A DNA stretch of 64,000 bases from an uncultured Thalassolituus sp. (GTDB lineage: Bacteria; Pseudomonadota; Gammaproteobacteria; Pseudomonadales; Oceanobacteraceae), in NCBI RefSeq assembly GCF_950066645.1, contig NZ_CATMFB010000014.1:1-64000 (forward strand), in the 5' to 3' direction. Shown one piece after another: positions 17,269 to 26,041 of the stretch. The position numbers and the translations under genes were made by a program. How positions within the stretch are numbered: position 1 is the first letter of the stretch; each line of letters begins with the position of its first letter. Under the pieces are notes generated by a model. It was not told where the DNA came from, searched no databases, and saw only the letters and a list, made by a program, of their open reading frames with translations.

Positions 17269-17600
17269 AGTATCGGCCCGGATACCTACTTCTACTCGGT
17301 GGTTTTTGGATGATTGGTATATATATAATGACCAATTTTTCTAGCAAGATTGGAATATTTTATAGTATTGTAGGGTTGATGTTGATGATGGTGCATGTTC
17401 TATATTTGAATGCACAAAAGGCGATTTTTTATCAATTTTTTTTATATTCAATGCCTGTTTCATTAGTAATCCTTTGTGTGCTCTATTATTCCTCCCCTTT
17501 GCACAAGTTAAGAGAGCTGGTTGGAGAACATAAGTGGTTATGGTATTGGGCTACGATTTCACTCCCTTTGTCGGCTCTTCTCTATCCAAAAGATCGATGA
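17265..17600 (+). CDS. Small hypothetical membrane protein
   Basis: 111 residues with four likely transmembrane segments (about 7-23, 29-48, 54-72, 88-106). No family recognised. It is coupled to the preceding 67-residue gene by ATGA. Composition is AT-rich compared with core genes. Another orphan of the accessory island. Confidence 0.55.
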   Translation: MKYRPGYLLLLGGFWMIGIYIMTNFSSKIGIFYSIVGLMLMMVHVLYLNAQKAIFYQFFLYSMPVSLVILCVLYYSSPLHKLRELVGEHKWLWYWATISLPLSALLYPKDR

Positions 17601-17743
17601 TAAATTTGTCTATTGATTCTTTCAGGGGGTTAGGTGGTAAATGCTTTTTCTTGTTGAGTGCCTAGTGGTCAATTTTGGGGCTTTTCGACTACAACTGGAA
17701 ATCATTCCGTTTTTGCTTTGGGTTTAAAGGGTAGAGTAGTACC

Positions 17744-17860
17744 CCTGATAGGACACCCACGTTAGTACCTCCCACGTTAGTACCTTCGCCTGATGCTTCG
17801 ATAATTGACCAATGCAAGGCCGGCGGCCCATCTGTTGAAGGATAAATACCAGCCTTTGGG
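17744..17860 (+). mobile_element. Decayed left end of the RAYT element
   Basis: CTGATAGGACACCCACGTTAGTACC, a second partial CCCACGTTAGTACCTTCGCC, and then a degenerate copy of the leader (ATAATTGACCAATGCAAGGC... GTTGAAGGAT) match the 110 bp before the transposase start. The transposase coding part is absent. The rest of 17601-17965 shows no gene. Confidence 0.65.
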
Positions 17861-17965
17861 AGGGGGCGACAAACACTACAAATCTCTTTGTCTCAAATCG
17901 TCACTGACGCTGCTATGATGGCTGGGCAGAATCCCGACTGAATCAAACTTATCGGAAGATTGCCT

Positions 17966-18775
17966 GTGAAAAAAATAATATCGCTCTCTCTTGTTCTCGC
18001 TCTGACTGGTTGTGGTGGTGAAACCATTTTTAATAGTGAAGCCGAAGATATGCAGGCCTGCATTGTTGGTACGTGGAATAATGAGGGCAATATTTCCTCT
18101 GTTCAGTACACTGAGGCCTATGCGGAGTTTTATGTTTACTCTGAAGATGGCACGTTTCAGTACGAGAAAAGGGCAAAGTTAGATTACGATCTGATATTGC
18201 TGGAGTTACTGGTAGGGGTAGAGCGTCCGGTGCCCAAATATCAGGTCATCCGCAAAGTCGGTCAATGGATATATCAGGACGATATGTTCTACACCCAGAT
18301 CACAGATCATGTAGCGTCGCTCGCTGCGACTGAAGAAGAAGCGCTGAATGAATATCCCTGGGATTCTCTGTATGGTGGCACGCCTATTGATGACGTGACT
18401 TATGCTCAGGTCAGTGGCACAACCCTACACTGCGACGAAGCTTACCTGGCGGAACATGTTATGAAGCCGGTTAGCGAGAACCCTTTGACTTACCGGAGTG
18501 AAACTCAGTATGCCGTGCAGCCCAATACATCGGCAGGTACTGGATTCAGTGAGCTTGTCTTTAACAGCGATGGGACGGGCACTTACGAGAGAGTGACGGA
18601 AGGTGTATACACCAATGACTACTACAACTTCTATGATATGACCTATTCGTACGTCGGTAATATTATCCGTGTCGTTTACGCAGACGATGACGGCGAGGAT
18701 ACAACCCGACTATTTACCTACTATGGCCCTGTGATTAAAGACGGAACAAATCATTCTCTGTTTGTTCGTCAATAG
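17966..18775 (+). CDS. Hypothetical lipoprotein
   Basis: 269 residues. MKKIISLSLVLALTGCGG is a lipoprotein signal with lipobox LTGC. The mature part contains two lipocalin-like-looking stretches (GTWNNEGNISS; GTGTYERVTEGVYTNDYYNF) but I cannot assign a family. I chose GTG 17966, with GGAAG 8 nt upstream; the TTG at 17960 is too close to the RBS. It is the last gene before core genome resumes. Confidence 0.7.
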   Translation: MKKIISLSLVLALTGCGGETIFNSEAEDMQACIVGTWNNEGNISSVQYTEAYAEFYVYSEDGTFQYEKRAKLDYDLILLELLVGVERPVPKYQVIRKVGQWIYQDDMFYTQITDHVASLAATEEEALNEYPWDSLYGGTPIDDVTYAQVSGTTLHCDEAYLAEHVMKPVSENPLTYRSETQYAVQPNTSAGTGFSELVFNSDGTGTYERVTEGVYTNDYYNFYDMTYSYVGNIIRVVYADDDGEDTTRLFTYYGPVIKDGTNHSLFVRQ

Positions 18776-18861
18776 ACCGCGATTCAACCCCCGCGAACTG
18801 AAGACCAGCTCCACGAGTGCTGTGGTATGCTTCTCATTCAATTCCCGGCGGACAGTGCAGC

Positions 18862-19365
18862 ATGATTCACATCGGTATCGTAAATCCTAAAGACGTGACC
18901 AATGTCGGATCTGCGCTGCGGGCTATCGGGTGTTTTCAGGCGGATGGCTTGTTTTACACCGGCACTCGTTACGACCGAGCCATGCGCTATTGCACTGATA
19001 CACAGAGAGCAGCGGCAAATGTACCGGTTCAGAATGTCGAAGATATTCTGGCCGCCGTGCCAGAGGGCGCTGCTCTTGTCTGCGTTGAGCTGGTTGTCGG
19101 AGCAACGCCGCTGTCTGAGTTTGAACACCCTCAGAACGCTTTTTACGTGTTTGGCCCTGAAGACGGGAGCGTGCCGCAGGCGATTGTCGATGCTGCAGAT
19201 GCAGTGGTGTATGTGCCTACTATCGGTTGTCTCAATCTCGCGGCGTCGGTGAATGTCGTGTTGTATGACCGTACCAGCAAGCTGGGGTTGCCTGATAATG
19301 CGAATGATCGGGATGATCTGATTCGTCGTAGTCGGGATAATCGTAACCGTCTTCGTCTGAAGTAA
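18862..19365 (+). CDS. SpoU-family (SPOUT) RNA 2'-O-methyltransferase
   Basis: 167 residues, the size of single-domain SPOUT enzymes such as TrmL. Motif 1 region GIVNPKDVTNVGSALRAIGC, motif 2 FYVFGPEDGSVPQ and motif 3 VPTIGCLNLAASVNVVLYD build the SAM-binding trefoil knot. It likely methylates ribose in tRNA or rRNA, but the exact target cannot be read. Start ATG 18862; an upstream in-frame ATG at 18817 lacks an RBS and would add 15 non-conserved residues. Confidence 0.85.
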   Translation: MIHIGIVNPKDVTNVGSALRAIGCFQADGLFYTGTRYDRAMRYCTDTQRAAANVPVQNVEDILAAVPEGAALVCVELVVGATPLSEFEHPQNAFYVFGPEDGSVPQAIVDAADAVVYVPTIGCLNLAASVNVVLYDRTSKLGLPDNANDRDDLIRRSRDNRNRLRLK

Positions 19366-19440
19366 ATGGATGACCCGAATATCCCAAGGATATGTGCTAG
19401 GCTGGCTTTCCTGCGATGTACAGTTAACAAGGATCAAGTT

Positions 19441-19809
19441 ATGAAATCTTACATAAACAGCCTGATTGCCGTGATACCCGTTGAGAATTTTGATGTTGCT
19501 TCGAGTTGGTATGCGTCTCTGTTCGGACGTAAACCCGATCTTATTCCTGTGGCAGAGGTTGCTGAGTGGCAGTTAGCAGAGGGCGCCTGGATTCAGGTAA
19601 GTATCGATCCAGAGCGGGCGGGCTCGGGTGCTGTGGTTGTTGGAGTGGATGATCTCGAGGCTCAGCGCGGTGTTTGTAGTGAGTCAGGTATTCAACTCGA
19701 TGAAACCCAGGAATATCCGGGCGTTATCAGAATGGCTGAGGTATGCGACCCGGATGGCAACAAAATTTCATTCGTACAGGATATTTCAGGCTTTGATCCG
19801 GCCGGATAA
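19441..19809 (+). CDS. Glyoxalase/bleomycin-resistance (VOC) fold protein
   Basis: 122 residues, one VOC domain: NSLIAVIPVENFDVASSWYASLFG at the start, WQLAEGAWIQVSIDP in the middle, and the closing signature VCDPDGNKISFVQ. VOC proteins bind a metal or small ligand as dimers; the substrate is unknown. AAGG lies about 8 nt before the ATG. It starts 75 bp after the methyltransferase and is probably in the same transcript. Confidence 0.8.
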   Translation: MKSYINSLIAVIPVENFDVASSWYASLFGRKPDLIPVAEVAEWQLAEGAWIQVSIDPERAGSGAVVVGVDDLEAQRGVCSESGIQLDETQEYPGVIRMAEVCDPDGNKISFVQDISGFDPAG

Positions 19810-19865
19810 TTCACCGCGCGATACTCTGCCTGCTGAGCGCAGCAGAGTAATACGCGCGGCTGACA

Positions 19866-20195
19866 TTACGGCAGAAAAGGTTTGCCCAGGCGCCCAGCGC
19901 AGGCAAATTGCCACAGTCGTTTTACCGCCTCAGGCCAATACGTCAGCAGCAGGGTGAGGACAACCGCTCCGACGTGGAGAAGCCCAAGCCATATGACGAT
20001 CGCCATTTGCGTATTCCAGGCCTGCAGGCAGGGAAGTAGTGCGACTGCGAGATACATGTATCCGACAACATGCAGCCAGTTACGCAGTTTGCTTGTGGGT
20101 CGGCCTCGTCCGAAAATCAGTTTATAAAAAACGCGGGTTGAGGCTGCAAAGTGAATAAATCCGAGCACAATCAGTATCAGGGCCAGAGCCGTCAT
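19866..20195 (-). CDS. DUF3325-like membrane protein
   Basis: 109 residues with three or four transmembrane segments, ending in a short basic tail. It overlaps the PepSY gene by ATGA and closes a three-gene operon. DUF3649, PepSY-TM and DUF3325 proteins recur together beside TonB siderophore receptors in many proteobacteria, so it is probably an accessory to ferric reduction or uptake at the inner membrane. The assignment is by context and size. Confidence 0.7.
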   Translation of the reverse strand: MTALALILIVLGFIHFAASTRVFYKLIFGRGRPTSKLRNWLHVVGYMYLAVALLPCLQAWNTQMAIVIWLGLLHVGAVVLTLLLTYWPEAVKRLWQFACAGRLGKPFLP

Positions 20196-21928
20196 GATGC
20201 AGTCTCCTGTTTATTCTGTGGACGCGGTGATGGGCGACGTTTATCCGGCCGGTTTTTTCTGCCCGGCGTTCTGGCTTTCTTATACAGATAATATACCGCG
20301 GTCCACAGGCCGGCAGCGGTGAGCAGTGCGACGATGTCAAAGCTGATTCTGACCCAGTCACCGGCGGCAATTGCATCCAGCAGACCTGCTGGAGAGGTGA
20401 CAAAATCAAGCACGGGCAGGAATGCGAAGAGGGTTCCTGCGACAGCAAGCTGAATCAGCCAGCCGTGTTTTTTCCGTAAAAATACCGCATAGAGCAGACA
20501 GATAAGCCAGGCAATTAGGAAGGCCTGAATTTCCAGATCGCTGCGTCCTTCGGTATCTGCCGGGATAATCCGGTTGGCCCAGAAATACGCTCCCAGCGCG
20601 ACAAACATACCTGCAATGCCCGCCAGGTTCAGTGCGCTGACAAGTTCATAGCCGCGCTGCCCGGCTTGCTGTCGTTCACGCTTCTGGCTCCACAACAATG
20701 CTCCGCTACCTACCATGACGGTGCCGAGTACACCCGAGAAAAACAGCAGCCAGCGCGTTAACGTGTCGGCAAAGTGGCCTTCGTGCAGAGACCTTAATAC
20801 GCCATATACCTTGGCAACGATGCCTTCTGCGCCTTCAGGGGTGCTTTCTTCCGTGACTTCTCCAAGGGCATTAAATGTGACTTCTGGCGTGCCGCCGCGG
20901 AAATGGCTCAGGCTACTTTTTTCAGAGCCTCTGAAGGTAATGCTGGCATCGGCCGTCATAGGTTTTTCGATGCTGATGTCATGCACAGGCTGGCCCATAA
21001 GCGCCTGCGCTTGCTGGTACAGGTCTTCGAGGTCGATGGCGACCGCTTCTCTGTTATTGTCTTCCGCCCTGGTGCGACGTCGGGTCTGCTCTGGTTCGTC
21101 TCCTTCCTGTGCGGTTGTCATACGTTGTCTCTGGCCGCGCTCTTCCTGAGCGGTGTCTGGCGTTCGTCCCTCTCTTGCTCCGCGTTCCTGAGGGGCTCTT
21201 TCCGGAGCGCCACGTTCCTGCTGCGGACCTCCCTGGTTGCCTCCCCGTTCATTGCCGCCGCGTTCATTTCCTCCCTGCCAGAACAGCAGTGTGCCTGCGA
21301 GCAGAAATAATCCCGTAAAGGTAATCATGATGTGAAAGGGCAGTGCGAGCACACTGCCTACGACGTGCGCATCTACCCATGACGCGGTCTTTTTTCCGGG
21401 GCGGAAAGTAAAGAAGTCAGCGAATATTTTCCGGTGCATGATGATGCCGCTGATAATGGCAATAAACATCAACATAGAAGCCGCACCGACAATCCAACGA
21501 CCTGCTTCCCGCGAGATTCCGTAGAGCTCATAGTGAAAGCGGAACAGGAAGTTTCCGCCTGCGGTTTCCCGTGCATCGTCGATGGCAGTGCCGCTGGCCG
21601 GATCAATCACGGCCCGGGCGCCCCGTCTGCGTTGGCGTTCTTCACCCTCTGCCTGCCAGTTGAGGCCGAGAACCGGACTGCGGCTGTCGGGCAGGCTGAT
21701 CTGCCAGGTTTCCGCAAAGGGTGCGACAGACTGCAGATAGTCGGTGGCTGACACTAAAGGTGTATCGCTCTTTACTGAAAGGTGATGTTCCGGGGTCATC
21801 CAGTGGGTTATTTCTGCCCGGAAAAATGCTGTCGTACCAGTCAGGAACACCGCAAATAATACCCAGATAACGATCAGACTGCTCCAGGTGTGCAGCCATG
21901 TCATTGATTTACGCAGTCCACCTTTCAC
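20192..21928 (-). CDS. PepSY-associated TM protein (probable iron-uptake-linked reductase)
   Basis: 578 residues. TM segments lie at about 13-33, 150-170, 195-220, 395-420, then a run of C-terminal helices (about 440-550). Periplasmic PepSY domains carry ISLPDSRSPVLGLNWQ and VTFNALGEVTEESTPEGAEG. An unusual low-complexity Gly/Glu/Arg/Gln insertion (about 230-305; GGNERGGNERGGNQGG and on) sits in the first periplasmic loop region. Relatives reduce ferric chelates or help strip iron from siderophores. It is the middle gene of the operon, with 4-bp overlaps both sides and a Fur-like box upstream. Confidence 0.8.
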   Translation of the reverse strand: MKGGLRKSMTWLHTWSSLIVIWVLFAVFLTGTTAFFRAEITHWMTPEHHLSVKSDTPLVSATDYLQSVAPFAETWQISLPDSRSPVLGLNWQAEGEERQRRRGARAVIDPASGTAIDDARETAGGNFLFRFHYELYGISREAGRWIVGAASMLMFIAIISGIIMHRKIFADFFTFRPGKKTASWVDAHVVGSVLALPFHIMITFTGLFLLAGTLLFWQGGNERGGNERGGNQGGPQQERGAPERAPQERGAREGRTPDTAQEERGQRQRMTTAQEGDEPEQTRRRTRAEDNNREAVAIDLEDLYQQAQALMGQPVHDISIEKPMTADASITFRGSEKSSLSHFRGGTPEVTFNALGEVTEESTPEGAEGIVAKVYGVLRSLHEGHFADTLTRWLLFFSGVLGTVMVGSGALLWSQKRERQQAGQRGYELVSALNLAGIAGMFVALGAYFWANRIIPADTEGRSDLEIQAFLIAWLICLLYAVFLRKKHGWLIQLAVAGTLFAFLPVLDFVTSPAGLLDAIAAGDWVRISFDIVALLTAAGLWTAVYYLYKKARTPGRKNRPDKRRPSPRPQNKQETAS

Positions 21929-22206
21929 AGTTCGCCTCCTGCCAGATACCAGGCGCCCCAGAGAACCCCATTACCAGCGGCAATCAGGCCGATGGTCTTT
22001 TTATGTGACTGAATTGAGAATGCGACGATGACGATAGTCACGTAAGCGATGAAAAAAATCATGCTGGTAAACATGCGGGCTTCACGTCCTTCGAATCCGG
22101 TGACGAGAAGCAGAAGTAACGTAATTACCGTTGAGAGAGCGTAACCGCCGACGGCAGCAGTCAGTATTCGTGCCGTCAGTGGCCAGCGTCCGGAGAGAGC
22201 AGCCAT
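21925..22206 (-). CDS. DUF3649-like membrane protein
   Basis: 93 residues with three transmembrane helices (about 20-40, 45-65, 75-90) and a short N-terminal cytoplasmic part. First gene of the DUF3649-PepSY-DUF3325 operon, overlapping the next gene by ATGA. Its start lies 36 bp from a strong Fur-box match. Family assignment rests on gene order and topology. Confidence 0.7.
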   Translation of the reverse strand: MAALSGRWPLTARILTAAVGGYALSTVITLLLLLVTGFEGREARMFTSMIFFIAYVTIVIVAFSIQSHKKTIGLIAAGNGVLWGAWYLAGGEL

Positions 22207-22241
22207 AACAGGGTCCTCAGGCAGACCATAAGAAAGCGGCG

Positions 22242-22264
22242 GATAATAATGGTAATGGTTCTCA
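22242..22264 (-). promoter_or_regulatory. Fur-box-like operator
   Basis: On the minus strand TGAGAACCATTACCATTATT matches the common Fur-box core TGAGAATCATTATCATTATT with two mismatches. It lies immediately before the DUF3649-PepSY-DUF3325 operon, supporting iron-repressed expression. Recognition by Fur is inferred. Confidence 0.7.
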
Positions 22265-22406
22265 TCCTCAATGATGTGAGGCGCTTTATGACATTACTTT
22301 ACCCGCGGGGTGTCTGGCTCATCGATATCGGTGGCTTGCGGGTGGCATTGGCAGGAGTGTGACCGATTGATGGTGAAAGAAGGTTGCTTCGTTGCACTGA
22401 AGTTAT

Positions 22407-22419
22407 GTTATATTATAAC
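22407..22419 (+). promoter_or_regulatory. Zur-box-like operator
   Basis: GTTATATTATAAC matches the core of the gammaproteobacterial Zur box (TGTTATANTATAACA); the extended context is ATGTTATATTATAACTA. It lies 68 bp before the His-rich lipoprotein gene. A second match precedes the COG0523 gene at 27332. Confidence 0.75.
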
Positions 22420-22487
22420 TATATTGGCCGCGGCACTTGTTCGCGGGCCTTCTCAATGTGGCAGTTAAATGTGAAGGAATTGGGACA

Positions 22488-23792
22488 ATGGCTTTAAAAG
22501 TAGAAAACGAATTGAACAGATCTCTTCTGGTTCTTGCGATCACAGGCGCGCTTGTTGCCTGTGGCGGTGGCAGTTCTGGCAGCGATTCGGATGATCATGA
22601 GGAAGACCACACCGAAGAAGAACATGAGCACGCTGGGGCACGCCTGATCTACTCTCTGTCTGACGACTCCGGCCTGAATATGTACGATCAGACGGTGGAA
22701 GAAGCTGAAGCATTTCAGACGGATGTCGTGGCGACCTCAGTTGCAGGGGCGACGCTGGTGTTATCGACAAGCGGTCTGACCGCTGCTGTGCTTGATAACG
22801 GCGCCGTTTCCATACTGGACTCTGGCCTTGAGCATCTGGCCGACGAAGACGGACATACCCACGACGTGTCTGCTAACGCGACGTCACTGACCTCCGGTAT
22901 TACCGCAGTGGTTGCCACGCACGAGTATTTTTCCGCATATGACGGGATGACGAGCACTGTTATTGATGCTGAGACGGGAGAGGCAGTGACAGCACCGGAC
23001 TCCGATGCCTATCCGACATTGGCTCTGACGGGAGGGCATTTCCTGACCTTTAACGGGATCGATGGTGGCGTTGAAATGGAAGTCGTCGAGCCGGATGGCG
23101 AATCACTGGAGAGTCCGGTAACCATGACCTGTGCAACGGGCTCTGTGCTGACCAGTGCTCAGACAGAACATCTGACACAGGTTCTGTGTTCCAACGGTGC
23201 CTTGTTGAGTCTGATCGCCGGGGAAGGAGAAACAGAAACTGTGTTCACCACTGTTTCAGAAGCGGATTCAGGGCTTAATCGTCTCACTGCAACGGCGTCT
23301 GCACATGATGTGATTGCCGGCTGGAATACAGATTCGAAAGTACTGAAGCTGTTTAATGTTGCGGGGTCTGACGTGCAGAGCGCAGACGTTACCGCTGGCA
23401 TTGCGTCCTCTTTAATTCTTGATGTTGCGGCACTGACCAGTGACGAGCACGACGTACTGGGCGTTCTCGGTTCGGATGGAAAATTCTTCGCGTTGTCCTT
23501 CCATGTCGAAGAATCCGGTGCAGAAGTCGAAAATAGTAACGCTTTTGCACTTGCAAGCGGTCAGACCTGGTCGGCGCAGAATAAAGTTCTGGCTGATAGC
23601 GAAGCCTTTATTGTCGTGAATACAGATAATCAGACGCTTTATTTTATTGATGGCCACGAGGGTGGTGACTATCACCTGCATTCGAGCTTAGTCGGTGATG
23701 CCAGTCTGGCGTCGCTTTCTGATGCTGTGCTTGCGCACGTCGGGGAATCTCACGACGAAGAAGGGCACGAAGAAGAGGGACATGATCACTGA
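22488..23792 (+). CDS. His/Asp/Glu-rich lipoprotein of a probable zinc-uptake locus
   Basis: 434 residues. A signal peptide ends at lipobox ALVAC (Cys about 25). Next comes a metal-binding-looking tract DDHEEDHTEEEHEHAG, then a repetitive beta-rich body (beta-propeller-like rhythm: TAAVLDNGAVSILD, HEYFSAYDGMTSTVID). The C-terminal end is EGHEEEGHDH. I infer a periplasmic or surface zinc-binding protein that feeds the TonB receptor encoded next. I use ATG 22488; an earlier TTG lacks a matching RBS. The Zur-like box is just upstream. I do not know a named family. Confidence 0.7.
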   Translation: MALKVENELNRSLLVLAITGALVACGGGSSGSDSDDHEEDHTEEEHEHAGARLIYSLSDDSGLNMYDQTVEEAEAFQTDVVATSVAGATLVLSTSGLTAAVLDNGAVSILDSGLEHLADEDGHTHDVSANATSLTSGITAVVATHEYFSAYDGMTSTVIDAETGEAVTAPDSDAYPTLALTGGHFLTFNGIDGGVEMEVVEPDGESLESPVTMTCATGSVLTSAQTEHLTQVLCSNGALLSLIAGEGETETVFTTVSEADSGLNRLTATASAHDVIAGWNTDSKVLKLFNVAGSDVQSADVTAGIASSLILDVAALTSDEHDVLGVLGSDGKFFALSFHVEESGAEVENSNAFALASGQTWSAQNKVLADSEAFIVVNTDNQTLYFIDGHEGGDYHLHSSLVGDASLASLSDAVLAHVGESHDEEGHEEEGHDH

Positions 23793-23812
23793 TCATTTTC
23801 CTGAAGCCCTGG

Positions 23813-23842
23813 CCCGGATACGATAAGTCTCCGGGCTTTTTC
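23813..23842 (+). terminator. Terminator or attenuator between lipoprotein and TonB receptor genes
   Basis: GCCCGGA and TCCGGGC, an 11-nt loop, then TTTTT. It lies 21 bp after the lipoprotein stop and 40 bp before the receptor start, so it would lower receptor expression relative to the lipoprotein unless read through. Confidence 0.75.
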
Positions 23843-23882
23843 CGTTTATAATTTTGAGCAGTAATTATTTATCAGGTTATTT

Positions 23883-25988
23883 ATGCGTCGCTATTTATCT
23901 CTCCTCCCGCTTGGGTTGCTGACCTCTCTGTCTCATGGGGAAACTCCCGTGACCCTCGATACGATTGTGGTAACAGGCGGTGGTGATCGTTCCGTGTACG
24001 ATACCGCGCAACCTGTCACCGTTGTAGGGAGTGAAGAGCTCGATAAAAACGCGGGCGATAATCTGGGAAGTCTTCTGGAAAAACTTCCGGGCGTTTCTAA
24101 TGCCGCGTTTGGTGCTGGGGTTGGTCGGCCAGTCATCCGGGGGATGAGTGGTAGCCGGGTAAAAATTCTGCAGAACGGCACGGATACGTCAGACCTGTCT
24201 GCCATGAGTTCAGATCACAGCCCAATGGCCGAGCCAAGTGCGGGCGAGCAGGTTGAGATCGTCTATGGCCCTGCGACTCTGCTTTATGGTGGTGGGGCGA
24301 TCGGTGGGGTCGTTAATGTGATTGACGGTCGTATCCACGAAATCGTGATTCCGGGCATGAATGGTCAGGTTTCTTCTAAGCATTCGACGGTTGATGACGG
24401 GCAGCATCTGGAAGCGGTTGTTGATTTCGGAAAAGGAAACTGGAACCTCCATCTCGACGGCTTTACCCGTGAGGCATCAGATTATGCCAGTGGAGAAAGT
24501 GGCGATATTCCAGCGGGCAACAATTCGGGAACAATTGAAAACAGCGACACATCAGGCAGTGGTGGTGCCGTAGGCCTGAGTTGGGCGAATGGGCGCAACG
24601 GATTTATCGGTGGCTCCATCAGTACTCTGGAGTACGATTACGCCGTGCCTAATCTGGACGGCGAAAGCTTTAGGGTGATGCCGGAACAGATCCGCTATGA
24701 TCTGAAAGGCGCCTGGACGCCGTTAACTGGCGTGATCGAAGAATGGCGCTCTGAGCTGACATTCAACGACTATGAGCACGCGGAAACAGGGCACCGGAAT
24801 GACGATGCGAATGCTCCGTTTGTTGATATCGGTTTGTTCGATAAAGAAACCTGGGAGTTCGTTACCCGACTCCGTCACGCTGAAATTGGTGGCTGGCATG
24901 GTCACGCAGGGGTTCAGTACACCCGACAGAATCTTGAGTTGTGTCACGACCACAGCGGTTGTGAAGGTATTCCGTCTTTCAATGATGACTGGGACGGCAA
25001 TATTGGATTTAACCTTGAGAACAGCGACCGCGAAGGGGATCTCTACGGGCACGATACTCCCATGCCTCTGACGGAGACCGAGCAGGTTGGCGTATTTATT
25101 GTCGAACACCGAGACACCTCATTCGGATCACTGGAGCTTGGTGCGCGTGTCGATCAGGTCACGGTCTCTGCGGATCCGTCATCCATCGATCCGCTATGGC
25201 GTCAGGATGACCGTTATTACGATGATTACACCTTTACGCCGACAACATTATCGGCGGCTGGCACCTGGCTTTTAGATGAAACGCAGAGAATCGGACTGAG
25301 TATTGCCCGTGCTCAGCGTGCGCCTGAAGCGCCGGAATTATTCTGGAATGGTGATCATCACGCGACCTTTGCTTTCCAGCTGGATAATCCGGATCTGGAT
25401 GTTGAAACCGCGCACACGATAGACATTAACTGGATCTGGAATACTGACGATAGCGAAGTCCGCCTGGCGACATACTATTATCAGTTTAAAGATTATATTT
25501 ATAACGACCTTAAAGGCGTGACGGATCCCTTCCATGGGAATGATGTTTATCGTCATGAGCAGGAAGACGCGACCTTTACTGGTGCTGAAGCCAGCTGGTC
25601 TCAGCAACTGTCTGAAAACTGGGCGTTCGATATGAGTGCGGATATCGTCAGTGCCCGGTTAGTCGACGGTGGTAGTTTGCCGCGAACGCCTCCCGCCAGC
25701 CTGTTGATGGGTCTTGACTGGATGAGCAGTCAGTGGGAGGCGCGTGCTGAAATACGTGCGGTGGCCGAACAGACAGAGACGGCAGAAAACGAAGACAACT
25801 CTGATGGTTTTTTGATGGTAAATGCGTCCGTGGGTTACCTGTTTATGATGCCATCGTCTGAATTAACTGTCAGTCTCGATGGACGTAATCTGACGGATCA
25901 GTATGCCGTTAATCACGTTTCTTATCTTAAGCGTGCGGCGCCGTTACCGGGGCGTGACATCCGCCTTGGCCTGCGTTGGGCGTTCTGA
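23883..25988 (+). CDS. TonB-dependent receptor, ZnuD-like (zinc)
   Basis: 701 residues. A signal peptide (to about 19) precedes a TonB-box-like TLDTIVVTGG. A plug domain follows (GDNLGSLLEKLPGVSNAAFGAG, RPVIRGMSGSRVKILQNG, VEIVYGPATLLYGGGAIGG), then a 22-strand-type barrel ending in a terminal Phe (DIRLGLRWAF). A loop near residue 357 holds CHDHSGC, a His/Cys cluster of the kind found in ZnuD-type zinc receptors. It would move zinc or a zinc complex across the outer membrane using TonB energy. It follows the Zur-controlled lipoprotein gene and converges on the COG0523 gene. Confidence 0.85.
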   Translation: MRRYLSLLPLGLLTSLSHGETPVTLDTIVVTGGGDRSVYDTAQPVTVVGSEELDKNAGDNLGSLLEKLPGVSNAAFGAGVGRPVIRGMSGSRVKILQNGTDTSDLSAMSSDHSPMAEPSAGEQVEIVYGPATLLYGGGAIGGVVNVIDGRIHEIVIPGMNGQVSSKHSTVDDGQHLEAVVDFGKGNWNLHLDGFTREASDYASGESGDIPAGNNSGTIENSDTSGSGGAVGLSWANGRNGFIGGSISTLEYDYAVPNLDGESFRVMPEQIRYDLKGAWTPLTGVIEEWRSELTFNDYEHAETGHRNDDANAPFVDIGLFDKETWEFVTRLRHAEIGGWHGHAGVQYTRQNLELCHDHSGCEGIPSFNDDWDGNIGFNLENSDREGDLYGHDTPMPLTETEQVGVFIVEHRDTSFGSLELGARVDQVTVSADPSSIDPLWRQDDRYYDDYTFTPTTLSAAGTWLLDETQRIGLSIARAQRAPEAPELFWNGDHHATFAFQLDNPDLDVETAHTIDINWIWNTDDSEVRLATYYYQFKDYIYNDLKGVTDPFHGNDVYRHEQEDATFTGAEASWSQQLSENWAFDMSADIVSARLVDGGSLPRTPPASLLMGLDWMSSQWEARAEIRAVAEQTETAENEDNSDGFLMVNASVGYLFMMPSSELTVSLDGRNLTDQYAVNHVSYLKRAAPLPGRDIRLGLRWAF

Positions 25989-25994
25989 CTCTAC

Positions 25995-26027
25995 AGGTAT
26001 CAGAAGACCTCTTCTGATACCTGTTTT
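25995..26027. terminator. Strong bidirectional terminator
   Basis: AGGTATCAGAAGA and TCTTCTGATACCT form a 13-bp perfect stem followed by TGTTTTT, exactly between the convergent TonB-receptor and COG0523 genes. Confidence 0.9.
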
Positions 26028-26041
26028 TCCAGGCAGGAAGG

